Origin: CAZFAP01 sp964516325
GTDB taxonomy: Bacteria > Auribacterota > JABMQX01
DNA length: 51,308 bases
Direction of reading: 5' to 3'
Assembly: GCA_964516325.1 (NCBI GenBank)
Contig: CAZFAP010000008.1
Location: forward strand, 1-51,308
This document shows positions 24,917-34,947 of this stretch, piece after piece (within the stretch, counting starts at the first letter, position 1; every line of letters begins with the position of its first letter). A model generated the notes under the pieces. That model saw only the letters and a program-made list of their open reading frames with translations. It ran no database searches and had not been told where the DNA came from. The translations under genes were made by a program, and so were the position numbers.

Positions 24917-27900
24917 ATGGCCCAACGATTGTGCACTCGCATCATCTGTCTGTTTGCCCTGGCAGCACTCGCTGGTGCGGTGGCTGCTGAGGAAGCGCCG
25001 GCTTTCGTTCAGCAAGCCGTCAATGGGCCTCCTCCCGACGAGAGAGTCGGGGAACGGCCGTACGAGATGGCAGGGAGAAAAGAAGAGCGGACGCCGCTGG
25101 TGGATTTTGAGGACCTATCCGGATGGAAGGTCGCGGGATTCGACGGCGGCAAGGCAACGCTCCAGCGGTCGCGCGAGCAGCAGATGTGGGGAGATTCTGT
25201 CGCCAAGGTTACGTATTCGGGGGAGACGAAGAGTGGCCGCATCGAAATTTCGCCTCCGAACCCGATTGAAGTCCCGCACGAGTTTAACGCGGTCAACCTC
25301 TGGCTCTACGGAGACAACTGGGGCTGGGTCCATTATCCGGCATTGACGCGAGCGAGCCTTTTCATCCGAATCCTCGATTCCCAGGGTGAGACGCACGAGA
25401 TTAACATGGGCGTGATGGACGCTCAGTATTGGTTTCTCGTGCATCGGACTCTCGCGGGGAAAGGCTCCTGGTCGCCGAATTACACCAGCTCCGGCGATGG
25501 GAAAATTGATTTTCCGGTGAAGTTCGTCTCTATCGTGCTTTCGCCGTGCGCGGACAAAGAGTCGAGGTCAATCTATCTTGATTCCCTGAGCTTCTGCAAG
25601 GAGGAGCTCAAGCCGCTCACTTTCAAGGAAAGGACCGAGAGACTTCCCTTCCCGACGACAGAAGACACAATCCTTCCCTCCGTGAATCACGAGTCCTCCA
25701 ATGAGGTGGTCGAGACGTCGGGCAAATACGTCTTTCGATATAACGGGCGCGACGGCAATATAGAATACGTATATTGTCCGGTGAGCGGGACGTTGAGCGA
25801 TGTGGAGGTACTCTATGACGGCAAGCTGAAATTCAGACCTGCGGTCGGGGGGGGTGTCAAGTTTGATGTCGCGGGACGAACTCTCGCTCCCGACGACAAA
25901 GATACTCGCATCGAGCTTGTCTCAAAAGAGTTCCGTGACGGCGTTGTTAGGACGGAGTGGCTGAAAAAAACGGAATCCGCGGATTTGCCCTTCTCGTTGT
26001 CGTTCCGCATAAAGGGAAAATCTCTGATTGTTGATGCGGCTGCCAAAAGAGGCAATGCCACGGAGTTCGTCATCGGGAGAGCCGAAGGGCTGTCAAACCC
26101 GAAACTCATCAAAGTCCCGTATTTGACGTTCGGATATCGAGAGCCGCGCGTGTTGTACAGCAGCGGGCTTTTCGTGTTCGGTCTCCTCGACTGGTACAAT
26201 TCCGATGCGTCGTGGCTTTACGACCGCGCGCAGGTTCTATCGGACGACTCGGCCTGCTACAACGGCGGTGCTCAGTACATCGCAAGGACCGACGGGAAGA
26301 GGAACGACTTGCGGGAACGACTCTTTCTGACCGTCTCATCCGATTTCCACGAGGTTCTTCCGAACATTCCCAATCCTGCTTCGCCCATGCGGGAGACCGC
26401 CAGCCATTACCTCTGGCGGAACATTGGTCAAATCCAGCCGGAGCTGTGCAAGAGATACAAAGCGTACGGAATTGACTGGTTCATGGCGAATCACCACGAG
26501 GTCGTGTGGCGGGACGGCGGAGAGAGTTTCACTCTGCGGCTCAATAGCGCCCCGAAAAATGTCGGCGACGAGAGACTGAAAGAATATTCCGCGCTGCTGA
26601 AAAGCCTGGGATTTCGTTTCGGCCTTTATACAAATTATTCCGACTACGCTCCGGTCAATGAGAATTGGGACGAGGATAAGGTGAGCCGCTTACCGAACGG
26701 CGACTGGCAGAGAGCCTGGCCGCGGAACTACGCCCTTAAGCCCGCTTACGCGAGAGAATTTGAGGAATGGTTTGCGCCGCGAATCCACGAGAAATTCGGC
26801 ACTTCGGCGGGCTACTGCGATGTTCACACGGCGCTAATCCCATGGGACCGGACGGACTACGACGCGAGAGCGCCGGGGGCGGGGATGTTCCGCTCGGTCT
26901 TTGAATCGTTCGGGGAGCTTCTTGGGAAAGAGAGGACGTTTCACGACGGCCCCGTCTTCAGCGAGGGGAGGATGCACTGGCTCTACGCGGGGCTTACCGA
27001 CGGCAACTACGCGCAGATCGTGTCTCGTGCCCCGTTCAAAGAACCGCTGCTTGTTGACTTTGACCTTCTGAAGATTCATCCGCTGGAGACGGATTTCGGG
27101 ATGGGAATGCCCGCGATGTTTTACGAGGGGAACGATGAATGGGCGAAGAGCAGAGATTTCCATTCGCCTTTCTTCGATCAGTTCATCGCCGCGACGATTG
27201 CCTACGGGCACATCGGCTATCTCACCGAGGAATGGGGATTGCCGGGAACGCTCAAATCGTACTTTCTGCTCCAGCAATTGCAGAGAAGGTACGCGACGGA
27301 CAGCGCTGTGGAAATAAAGTACGAGCGGGACGGGAAGCTTGTCTCGACGAGCGAAGCGCTGGCTTCGGACGCTTACAGAAATGGGCGCGTCTTTGTCCGC
27401 TATTCTCAAGGACTCAAGCTGTTCGTGAACTATAACGAGAAAGCGGATTGGGCGATCAAGGCAGACGACGGGTCGCATATCCTTCCGCCGTTCGGCTTCT
27501 ACGCTAACGGCGGAAAGGGATTCGTCCAATACTCAAAAATGGTCGGCAAAACGCGAGTCGAATTCGTCAATTCCCCGGAGTACCTGTACGTGGACGCCCG
27601 GGACGCCTTTGTCCGCCTGCCGGAAATTGCGGCGAGGGGTGCGCTCGTTCTCAAGAAGGAGAACGAACGCTTGTGGTGGTTGATTCCGGCGACGGCATGC
27701 AGCGACTTCTGCATTTACACGGCGAGGCTCATGCCCAGGCTCGTTGTTTCCGAAGTCAGGATCACTGCCGTCGCCGAAAGCGGAGAAGATTTGGAGAAGA
27801 TCGAGCCTCGAATGTCGAGGGGCGGATTGAGCTTCGTTCCCAAAGCGGGCGCCATCAAGTATCGAATTGAATTCCTTGAGGAACCCGAGAAATCGCCGCC

Positions 27901-29071
27901 GAGCTTCCAGCTCTCCCTCAAAAGCGACGAATGGGAGATCGGCGCCGGAGAGAAGTTTCCGGTCCAGGCGACCGTTTGGAACTTCGCGCGGTCGAGCCTG
28001 TCTGACGTTCGCGTCAGGCTGACACTTGAGGGAGAAACCGCGATTTCCGTCGAGAAAAACATCGCGGCGCCCATCGGGCAGCATTCTGGACTCAGCAGCG
28101 ACTTTCTCTTTGAGATGCCCGTGAATGCGACGAAATTCGATAGGGTCTGGGTACGAGGTGAAGCGAGAAGAATGGTCGGAGGGAAGGAAGCGACGGCTTC
28201 CGCCTGGCTCGATTTTCGACCGGCGCCCGCGATGGAGATAAATCTCCTGCCAGGGGAGATGGAGGCTCGTCCCGGCGAAGAACTGACGTTTCGGGTGGAG
28301 GTGGTCAGCCATCTCCGCTGGGATTTTACCTCGACGGTGGAAGTAGCTTCCGACTCACTGCCGGGGCAAACTCTCGTGAGGCGGGAGGTTCTTCTGAAGC
28401 GAGGACGAGTGAGTGAACTGCCGTTCAGCGTCCGCGTTCCGGATCGAGAAGAAGTCGCTGAATTGACGGTTACGGTCAGTGCTGGAAGCGCTCCGTACAA
28501 GAAAAAGGTCTGGATGAAAACAACGCCCGCTCCAGAAACCACACAGCGTCTTTCTGATCTCGTGCCAGAGCCGGTGTGGGGATGCTGCTCCCGCGGGGGA
28601 AAAGAAACTGTCGGCAACGAGAATTCCGGCGCGAGTTTCGATGTTGGAGAGAATTCCTGCGGCGGACTTCGGAAACAGGGCTACTTCGCTCACCCGCCGT
28701 ACGTCGGAGGAGTCGGCTATGCGTACGGGCGATTTGATGTTGACCTGCCGAAAGGAGCCGCTGTTCTGAAAGTCGCCATCGGCCTGCGAGATGGCTCGAC
28801 CTCTCAAGATGGCGTGGTTTTTAAAGTTGCCGCCAATCGCGTCGGGGAAGAGGAGACAATCCTCTTCGAGAAGCATTGGCAGAAAACGGAGTGGAGCGAA
28901 GAGGTCGCGGATTTGTCGGACTTCGCGGGTCAGAGGATTACCCTGAAGCTAATCACCGACGTCGGTGGGGCGGACAACTCGTATTCCGACTGGGCGTGCT
29001 GGGGCGACCCGCGAATTGTGCTCATTGGAAAGCGGATGAAGATGGAGTTGGGACACGAGGCGGCACGATAG
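24917..29071 (+). CDS. large secreted glycosidase-like protein with carbohydrate-binding domains
   Basis: 1384 residues. A signal peptide (RIICLFALAALAGAVAAEE) is followed by a jelly-roll-like domain (about 55-220, VDFEDLSGWKVAG). The region 490-780 looks like a TIM-barrel glycosidase: KRYKAYGIDWFMANHHEV, GFRFGLYTNYSDYAPV, GTSAGYCDVHTALIPWDR and YGHIGYLTEEWGLPG. Next are two Ig-like segments (about 990-1210). The end (about 1250-1375) resembles an NPCBM/NEW2 carbohydrate-binding module: GLRDGSTSQDGVVFKV and NSYSDWACWGDPRI. The GH family and catalytic acids cannot be assigned by eye. GGGGAAGGAC precedes the ATG. It ends 12 bp from the convergent MFS gene. Probably breaks down a polysaccharide outside the cytoplasm. 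Confidence 0.82.
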   Translation: MAQRLCTRIICLFALAALAGAVAAEEAPAFVQQAVNGPPPDERVGERPYEMAGRKEERTPLVDFEDLSGWKVAGFDGGKATLQRSREQQMWGDSVAKVTYSGETKSGRIEISPPNPIEVPHEFNAVNLWLYGDNWGWVHYPALTRASLFIRILDSQGETHEINMGVMDAQYWFLVHRTLAGKGSWSPNYTSSGDGKIDFPVKFVSIVLSPCADKESRSIYLDSLSFCKEELKPLTFKERTERLPFPTTEDTILPSVNHESSNEVVETSGKYVFRYNGRDGNIEYVYCPVSGTLSDVEVLYDGKLKFRPAVGGGVKFDVAGRTLAPDDKDTRIELVSKEFRDGVVRTEWLKKTESADLPFSLSFRIKGKSLIVDAAAKRGNATEFVIGRAEGLSNPKLIKVPYLTFGYREPRVLYSSGLFVFGLLDWYNSDASWLYDRAQVLSDDSACYNGGAQYIARTDGKRNDLRERLFLTVSSDFHEVLPNIPNPASPMRETASHYLWRNIGQIQPELCKRYKAYGIDWFMANHHEVVWRDGGESFTLRLNSAPKNVGDERLKEYSALLKSLGFRFGLYTNYSDYAPVNENWDEDKVSRLPNGDWQRAWPRNYALKPAYAREFEEWFAPRIHEKFGTSAGYCDVHTALIPWDRTDYDARAPGAGMFRSVFESFGELLGKERTFHDGPVFSEGRMHWLYAGLTDGNYAQIVSRAPFKEPLLVDFDLLKIHPLETDFGMGMPAMFYEGNDEWAKSRDFHSPFFDQFIAATIAYGHIGYLTEEWGLPGTLKSYFLLQQLQRRYATDSAVEIKYERDGKLVSTSEALASDAYRNGRVFVRYSQGLKLFVNYNEKADWAIKADDGSHILPPFGFYANGGKGFVQYSKMVGKTRVEFVNSPEYLYVDARDAFVRLPEIAARGALVLKKENERLWWLIPATACSDFCIYTARLMPRLVVSEVRITAVAESGEDLEKIEPRMSRGGLSFVPKAGAIKYRIEFLEEPEKSPPSFQLSLKSDEWEIGAGEKFPVQATVWNFARSSLSDVRVRLTLEGETAISVEKNIAAPIGQHSGLSSDFLFEMPVNATKFDRVWVRGEARRMVGGKEATASAWLDFRPAPAMEINLLPGEMEARPGEELTFRVEVVSHLRWDFTSTVEVASDSLPGQTLVRREVLLKRGRVSELPFSVRVPDREEVAELTVTVSAGSAPYKKKVWMKTTPAPETTQRLSDLVPEPVWGCCSRGGKETVGNENSGASFDVGENSCGGLRKQGYFAHPPYVGGVGYAYGRFDVDLPKGAAVLKVAIGLRDGSTSQDGVVFKVAANRVGEEETILFEKHWQKTEWSEEVADLSDFAGQRITLKLITDVGGADNSYSDWACWGDPRIVLIGKRMKMELGHEAAR

Positions 29072-29083
29072 GAAGTCGTGCCA

Positions 29084-30424
29084 TCATTCCGCAGCGGGCT
29101 TCGCCGGGGATTTCATTGTCAGGCTGGCAAGGAAGATTAGAAAGCCAAGCAAGCTGAATCCCGCCGAGGTCAGGAACGCCCATTTGCTCCCAAAGGCGTC
29201 CCACACCGCCCCAAAAATGAGCGATGCTGGCAGAAGCGCCAGCCCGATTCCCGTATTGAACCATCCGTACGCGCTGGCCCTCCTCTCCGGCTCAATCAGG
29301 TCGGCAATGTACGCCCGGAATATCCCTTCCGACAATCCGTAGTAAATGCCGTATGCTGCGAACAGCGCCCAGACTACCCACAGGCTCCGCGCGAAGGCGA
29401 ATGCACAGTACACAACTGAGTAATAGACGAACGAGACGACGATGATCGGCTTCCTGCCGACTCGATCCGACAGCGAACCGAATATGGGCGAAGAGAGGGT
29501 GTAGAGGACGTTGAACACTATCCAAATTACCGGAATCAGCGACACCTCGAGTCCTGCCTCACGGGCTTTGAGAATCAGGAATGCGTTCGAGGAATTCCCC
29601 AGCGTGAAAACAATGTTAGCGACCACGAACATGGTGAACGGGAGGCTTCTCAAGCCCCTCTCTGCCCGACGGGACGGCGCGGCAGGGTCCAGTCCCGCCG
29701 CACTCTCTCTGGCAAAGGCGATGAACGACAACGCCGCAAGCCCCGGGACTACCGACAGCAAAAAGACCAACCGAAGACGATTGTCCGACACGAAGAGAAT
29801 CAGCATCGCCAGGAGTGGTCCCACGATGGCTCCGAAGCTGTCCATGGCTCTGTGAAGACCGAACGCTTTCCCCTTTTTGGAAGCCTCCACCGATGTCGAA
29901 ATGAGGGCATCTCTCGCAGGCGTCCGGATGGCCTTCCCCACCCGGTCCGAAAACCTCACCGCCAGAACGGCCGTCCAGGCTTGCGCGATATACAGAAACG
30001 GCTTCGAAATCGCCGACAGCCCGTACCCGACGTAAATGAACAGCTTGCGCTTCTTCCACCGGTCCGAAAGCCGCCCGAAAAAAGCCCGCAGAACGGTGGC
30101 GGTCGTCTCCGCTATGCCCTCGATCATTCCGATGACGGTCTTGTTCGCGCCCATGCTGACAAGGAACTGCGGCACAAGGGGGTAAATCATCTCGCTTGAC
30201 ACGTCCGTGAATAGCGAGACGAACCCGAGGAACAAAATGTTCTTCTTGGGTATTCCAGAGACCGGCCTCGGTGCGTTCGGTGTTGCGGGGTTCGGTGTCA
30301 AAACTCGGTCTTCCTCTTGAGGCGCCGACAACCGGCTGTCCGGCCAAAAGGCGGTCGCACTTCGGACGCTGCCTCCCTCCCGGGAGCGCCCGCTTTGGCT
30401 CAGGTCCCGGCGAAACGGTGTCAT
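29084..30424 (-). CDS. MFS transporter
   Basis: Major facilitator superfamily, 12 predicted membrane helices. The conserved loop between helices 2 and 3 reads GRLSDRWKKRKLF and its repeat in the second half is GSLSDRVGRKPIIVV; FVSLFTDVSSEMIYPLVPQFL is typical of a widespread drug- or metabolite-efflux subgroup. The first 50 residues from this ATG are not conserved; a TTG at 30301 with GAGGAAG upstream would give the usual length of about 405. Substrate unknown. Convergent with the glycosidase-like gene. Confidence 0.9.
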   Translation of the reverse strand: MTPFRRDLSQSGRSREGGSVRSATAFWPDSRLSAPQEEDRVLTPNPATPNAPRPVSGIPKKNILFLGFVSLFTDVSSEMIYPLVPQFLVSMGANKTVIGMIEGIAETTATVLRAFFGRLSDRWKKRKLFIYVGYGLSAISKPFLYIAQAWTAVLAVRFSDRVGKAIRTPARDALISTSVEASKKGKAFGLHRAMDSFGAIVGPLLAMLILFVSDNRLRLVFLLSVVPGLAALSFIAFARESAAGLDPAAPSRRAERGLRSLPFTMFVVANIVFTLGNSSNAFLILKAREAGLEVSLIPVIWIVFNVLYTLSSPIFGSLSDRVGRKPIIVVSFVYYSVVYCAFAFARSLWVVWALFAAYGIYYGLSEGIFRAYIADLIEPERRASAYGWFNTGIGLALLPASLIFGAVWDAFGSKWAFLTSAGFSLLGFLIFLASLTMKSPAKPAAE

Positions 30425-30700
30425 TCTATCCGCAGCATGGAAGACCGTCAATGAACCCGATGGAATGCGTGTGGCTGTGTGTCAGTCGGTTGAAAGCAGA
30501 TAGGTAGTGCATCGTGTGTCGGTGGACAGCCAAGAGCGCACAAACAAGCCCGGGTCCTACCTGCTCCCTGTGCTGGCTCAAGGCTGGCAAGAGCTGTCCG
30601 TATGCCCCCTGGGCTCGATCAGAAAATCACCCACTGAACCACAGCCGCACCCCAGGGCTGTTTGGGGACGGGCGCCGGGCTTTTCACGTCTTTGCCGCGT

Positions 30701-33613
30701 TTATGGCGAGGTGGCGATCTGGAGGATGCGCATTTCCTCACTCAGGTCCGGCGACTTCTGCCGAATGAGATCGGAGTGGCGTTGGCGGTGGCACGTCAGG
30801 ACGATGACCTGATGCCTTTTTCGGAACTCCCGGCAAATGAACGCCATCCCGGAAAGGAAACGCTCGTCGTCGCTGGTCGCAAACGGGTCGTCAAGAATCA
30901 CCGGCAGCGAAACGGCTCTCTGGCTGCTCGGCGGTGCCTTTTCCCTCTCGCGGTAGGTGTCAACCGCAGAGACCCCGGGGGTCGCTGAGGAAAGGTAGTC
31001 GGTCAGGGCAAGGCGCACCGCAAGGTAAATCTGGTGTCTCGCCCCAACGCTCTGCTGAGCGTTTATGTGCCTTTGGTCCTTCGGCTCTCCTCCTTCTGCC
31101 GGAACGACGGTGAAGCTCAGGTCGCGGTCGAATTTCAGTTCCCGACAGCGTGGATTGAGGCGCCGGAGAATTTCGTTCGCCCTCTCGTTCAGGACGGTCG
31201 CCCACCGCGCATGGCTTGCCGAAGAGATTTCCCCGAGGGTTTCGATTGCCATCGAGATGGACTTTTGAAACCGTTCCGTGCTGTCGAGGATTTGGCTCAA
31301 TTCCGCCAGCTCGTTGGCCAGCCGCGGATATTCCTCGCGATACTTTTCTTCGACCCTCTCCACCTCCCTGAGGAGTTGCCTTTTCTCCTCCTTCTTGTTC
31401 TCGATGTCTTTGGCGGTCTTCCGGGACTCCTCCTGGTATTCCGAATGCGTTCGCAACGGCAGAAGCTTCGAGAACTCCGGCTGCTCCGAAAGCATCTCTC
31501 CGGTTTCCCGCTTGAGGGACTCCAGCCTCTGCCCCATTGCGGACACCTTCTCCGGCGGAAAAATCGTTCGCTGTCGCTCCGGTATGTCTCGCGAATTGAG
31601 GCGATGAAACTCCTCGCATTTCTGCCTCGCTTCCTCGACCTTCGGTCCGGCTTCTTCGATTGGCAACTCCGGTGGGAGCTTTGCCGCCACAAGAATCCCG
31701 CTGATGGATTCGCGTAGAGCTCGTGCTTCCCGGTCAACCTCCCCTATCTGCGACTCAAGCTTTCCTCGCGTCTCTTCTAACTGGCGCACCGATGAGACGG
31801 CGTCGAGATATTCGCCGACCCGCTTTTCCGCATTTTCCAGGACGGCGACGTCCACCTCCGCCGGAGGGACATTGAGACCAATCTTTCGGAGTTCGCCCGA
31901 GGCTGCCTCGTTGGCGGAAGAAAGCTGCGTCTCCGCCTGCCCCAGGTCCTTTCGCATCGACTCGAGCCGCTGATACCGCCCCTCCAGTCTTCCCCAGCGC
32001 TTGAAAGCCTGGGACAGCTCGTCGGTTGTTCCAAAGCCCGCCCTGTACCTCATCTCCTCGAGCATTCGGTTGAGCGCGGCACGCTCTGATAGGAGGGAGC
32101 TCCGCTTGTCACCGACCTGTTCGCAATTCCTAAGAATTTCGTTCACTTCCCTCCGGCGCATGAGGAACAAAGCGAAGACAAATCCTCCAATTCCCAAGGC
32201 CCCGACTACGGCGCCTGTCTTCAGCGCCCCTGCCACCATTGCAGCGGCTCCCGCGACACAAAGCAGAAGCCCAAAAGCGAGAAGCACCTGGCCGGGCCTC
32301 CGGACCGCCCGCAGCTTCTCACGACACGAGGCTTCGGTCTTGTCCAGCTCCAGGAGGTCGGCTCGGGTCCTCTCGGTCTCCTTCTCCGAGTCCCTCAAGA
32401 AGTCATTGTCCTGGACGCTCAAACTCAGAAACTTGCTCGACAAGTCCTGAATCTCAGAGAGCGCATATCCCTCCCCCTTCAAACGGCTTTCAAAGTCAGC
32501 GATGAGGCGGCGCTTTTCGGTGACGTCCTGGTCGAGCCTGCTCATGTCCGCGCGAACGCCGTGCAGACGCGTCCTAAAATTCTCGTCGGCAACCTCAAAT
32601 CCCTCGAACTTCTTCAGGGCCGAATGCTTAGCTTCGAGGTCCCTTTTGAGGTCGTCAAGCTCGCTTGCCACCTGCTTCCTTTGCTTTCGCAGCGCTTCGA
32701 GGCGCCCGACGAGGCGCGCGAATTCAGCCGCTTTTTCCTTCGGGAAATCGCTGTACTCCCTCAGGGATTCTCTCTGCTTGATGAGGTTATCGAGCGCCGA
32801 ACGGTTTTCCGCATCGTCCTTCAGAGCTCCCTCAAGCTCCTTAATCTCCGCCAAGGGGGCGAGATATTCGAGTTCACCGCGACGAGCCTCAAGTTTCTCG
32901 ATCTCGTCGCGGAGGTCGTGCAGCTTTACCATCGTCGGCGCCGCTTTCTGCCTCTCCTCGACCAAAACGCGCATCCATCTCTCACAATCCGCGGTCTTCT
33001 CCTTCAGCCCGATGATCTCGTTCTCCACCTTCCCCTCTTTCACCACCTTGCCGCGATACTTTTCGACGGCGCGCTTCAGGACACTAATAGCCGCTGCGGC
33101 AGTGCCCCTGCCGCCGGAGGTATCAAATATCTGCTGCACCTTGCTGACAAGCTCGCTGGGCTTCTCCGCCACGGTCTCGATCTCAAGCTGCTTGACAAGG
33201 CAAGTTTTCAGGAAGACCTCTCTTGAGATGCCGAGAAGCCGGTCCCCGACGGCAAACTCGCTTTTGCCGACGCGGAATTCCTGCGTGACATCCTTGTTCG
33301 TCGAGAGGTCCGTAACCTTCAGCTTCCCTTCGGCGAAGTCTCGGTCTATCCGCATGGGTCGCCCCTTATCGTCTTCCACCTCGAGCTGGACTCGGTATGG
33401 GCCGCCCTTCCACGGCTGGTATGTCTCTCTTTCGCTCAACTTCTCTCTCGGGCGACTCGGAGGAAGCCCGTATAGCCCCGCAAGGACCGCCGCGACGAGC
33501 GTGGACTTTCCGCTCTCGTTCTCCTCCACGACGACGTTGGCGCGATCGTCGAAGAAGTCGTAGCTGCCCGAGAGACAACCGAAATTGGATGCGACGACCC
33601 TTTTAATCTTCAT
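30701..33613 (-). CDS. YhaN/SbcC-like AAA ATPase with long coiled coils
   Basis: 970 residues. N-terminal half of an SMC-type ATPase (VVASNFGCLSGSYDFF, then ENESGKSTLVAAVLAGLYG), long coiled coils on both sides of two hydrophobic helices (about 445-485, LLAFGLLLCVAGAAAMVAG), and a C-terminal half with the signature QSVGARHQIYLAVRLAL and Walker B LPVILDDPFATSDDERF. This split head with a central membrane hairpin is the YhaN architecture. The Walker A lacks its first Gly (EENESGKS). It overlaps the phosphoesterase gene by 11 bp, the usual SbcCD/YhaON arrangement, implying a nuclease complex acting on DNA ends. Confidence 0.9.
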   Translation of the reverse strand: MKIKRVVASNFGCLSGSYDFFDDRANVVVEENESGKSTLVAAVLAGLYGLPPSRPREKLSERETYQPWKGGPYRVQLEVEDDKGRPMRIDRDFAEGKLKVTDLSTNKDVTQEFRVGKSEFAVGDRLLGISREVFLKTCLVKQLEIETVAEKPSELVSKVQQIFDTSGGRGTAAAAISVLKRAVEKYRGKVVKEGKVENEIIGLKEKTADCERWMRVLVEERQKAAPTMVKLHDLRDEIEKLEARRGELEYLAPLAEIKELEGALKDDAENRSALDNLIKQRESLREYSDFPKEKAAEFARLVGRLEALRKQRKQVASELDDLKRDLEAKHSALKKFEGFEVADENFRTRLHGVRADMSRLDQDVTEKRRLIADFESRLKGEGYALSEIQDLSSKFLSLSVQDNDFLRDSEKETERTRADLLELDKTEASCREKLRAVRRPGQVLLAFGLLLCVAGAAAMVAGALKTGAVVGALGIGGFVFALFLMRRREVNEILRNCEQVGDKRSSLLSERAALNRMLEEMRYRAGFGTTDELSQAFKRWGRLEGRYQRLESMRKDLGQAETQLSSANEAASGELRKIGLNVPPAEVDVAVLENAEKRVGEYLDAVSSVRQLEETRGKLESQIGEVDREARALRESISGILVAAKLPPELPIEEAGPKVEEARQKCEEFHRLNSRDIPERQRTIFPPEKVSAMGQRLESLKRETGEMLSEQPEFSKLLPLRTHSEYQEESRKTAKDIENKKEEKRQLLREVERVEEKYREEYPRLANELAELSQILDSTERFQKSISMAIETLGEISSASHARWATVLNERANEILRRLNPRCRELKFDRDLSFTVVPAEGGEPKDQRHINAQQSVGARHQIYLAVRLALTDYLSSATPGVSAVDTYREREKAPPSSQRAVSLPVILDDPFATSDDERFLSGMAFICREFRKRHQVIVLTCHRQRHSDLIRQKSPDLSEEMRILQIATSP

Positions 33614-34811
33614 ACCGTCGGATAATTTTCTCGTGGTGGAAGGCGTCCAATCCGTAATGCACGGCAGCGCGGATGAGCCGTTTTTCGTTCTCGTCGGGAG
33701 TCTGCGCCTCTTTGTTCTTCAGAGCCTTCACAAACTCCCCCTCGACGCTCCTCATCAACTGCGGCTCGCGAAGGTACTTCTCTAAGTCGTAATCAGGTAT
33801 CAACCCGCTGTCATCAACCTTGACGTGAAAATATCTGTCTTGCAGGAGGTCTGGTGGCAAATTCAACGCCGACCCAGGAGGAAAGCGACCCGCCAGTTCT
33901 ATGAACAGAATATCGTCGCTGTTCTGCGAAGCCTTCCGTGCCTCTTCCTCGATCTTCCTGATGACTGCCTCGCTATGCGTGAGTCCCGAGCAATCAACCT
34001 CGACGATGTGGAGCGTCCGCCGGTCGAGCTTCACCCTCTCGAGCGTTACCGTCTTGTCCTCGGAAATTTCGCCAACGAGCACGTATTTCTCGCCCGCCTC
34101 ATTGAGCCTCTGCGAAGCTGGCGTCCCCGAATAGGCGCCGCGGATGCGCCCGTCTCGATCTCTGATTTCCGAGTGGGCGTGATAGTGCCCGATGGCGGCG
34201 TAGTCGAAGCCCTGCGACAAAAGCTCCTCGTCGGAAAAGGGCACGGTTGGCTCTTTGCCCGGCGGGAAAGGCTCGCGCGAGCCGTGAAACAGAAGGATGC
34301 TATAGCGCGCCCCAGGTGAGGCGATCTTCTCGCCAAGAATGCGCCGTTGCTCTGTCCCTCGCCCAATATCGCCGATTCCGGTTACTACTACTTCCTCCCT
34401 CTGGGGCAAGCAAACCGGCTCAAAAGCATCCGCCGAAAGAATACGTACGTTCTCAGGCCAACCTGGCATCCCCTTCTCGACGAGGAAATCCGAGTTATAC
34501 GGAGACTGCGGGACGTACGGATCGTGGTTGCCGGGCGTGATGAATATGGGCAGCGGCGCAACCGATCCGAATGTGTCTATCAGAAAATGAATCGTGTCGA
34601 ATTCCGCCGACTCGTCGTCGAAAAGGTCGCCGGGAGTTAAAATCAGGTCGCAGCTTCTCTCTCGCGCCAGCGAGCACGCTTCCGCGACAAGCTGCCGTAT
34701 CTCACGCTGCCTCTGCTGTCGCTTCTCCTCTGGCAGCAAAAGCTTCGACTCACGCAGGCTGGCATCCAGATGCACATCGGAGAATTGAAGAAACTTCAGT
34801 CCACTTCTCAT
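33603..34811 (-). CDS. SbcD/YhaO-like metallophosphoesterase (DNA exonuclease subunit)
   Basis: 402 residues from the chosen ATG. Calcineurin-type motifs in order: FSDVHLDA, GDLFDDE, GNHDPY, FHGSREP and GHYHAH, supplying the two-metal site. The C-terminal part, with VDDSGLIPDYDLEKYLREP, is the capping domain that contacts the ATPase. The start at 34811 (MRSGLKFLQFSDVH) fits the family; the 25 extra upstream residues of the open frame lie in a repeat-rich region. GAGAGTG lies before the ATG. Co-transcribed with the overlapping ATPase gene. Confidence 0.92.
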   Translation of the reverse strand: MRSGLKFLQFSDVHLDASLRESKLLLPEEKRQQRQREIRQLVAEACSLARERSCDLILTPGDLFDDESAEFDTIHFLIDTFGSVAPLPIFITPGNHDPYVPQSPYNSDFLVEKGMPGWPENVRILSADAFEPVCLPQREEVVVTGIGDIGRGTEQRRILGEKIASPGARYSILLFHGSREPFPPGKEPTVPFSDEELLSQGFDYAAIGHYHAHSEIRDRDGRIRGAYSGTPASQRLNEAGEKYVLVGEISEDKTVTLERVKLDRRTLHIVEVDCSGLTHSEAVIRKIEEEARKASQNSDDILFIELAGRFPPGSALNLPPDLLQDRYFHVKVDDSGLIPDYDLEKYLREPQLMRSVEGEFVKALKNKEAQTPDENEKRLIRAAVHYGLDAFHHEKIIRRYED

Positions 34812-34888
34812 TTCACTCTCACAACAGAGACCGTCGAGACCGCAGAGATTATTGGGTACGACCTGCCAGCAGATCGAGGTGATCATCC

Positions 34889-34922
34889 ACCTCGGCGTTC
34901 TCTGCGCCCTCTGCGGGCAGTC
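34889..34922. repeat. dispersed intergenic repeat, short copy C
   Basis: Reverse complement reads CTGCCCGCAGAGGGCGCAGA then GAACGCCGAGG, the core of the repeats at 13896 and 36493. It lies in the short gap between two minus-strand genes. Confidence 0.65.
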
Positions 34923-34947
34923 CCTTTACGGTCTCTCCAGCTCACGA

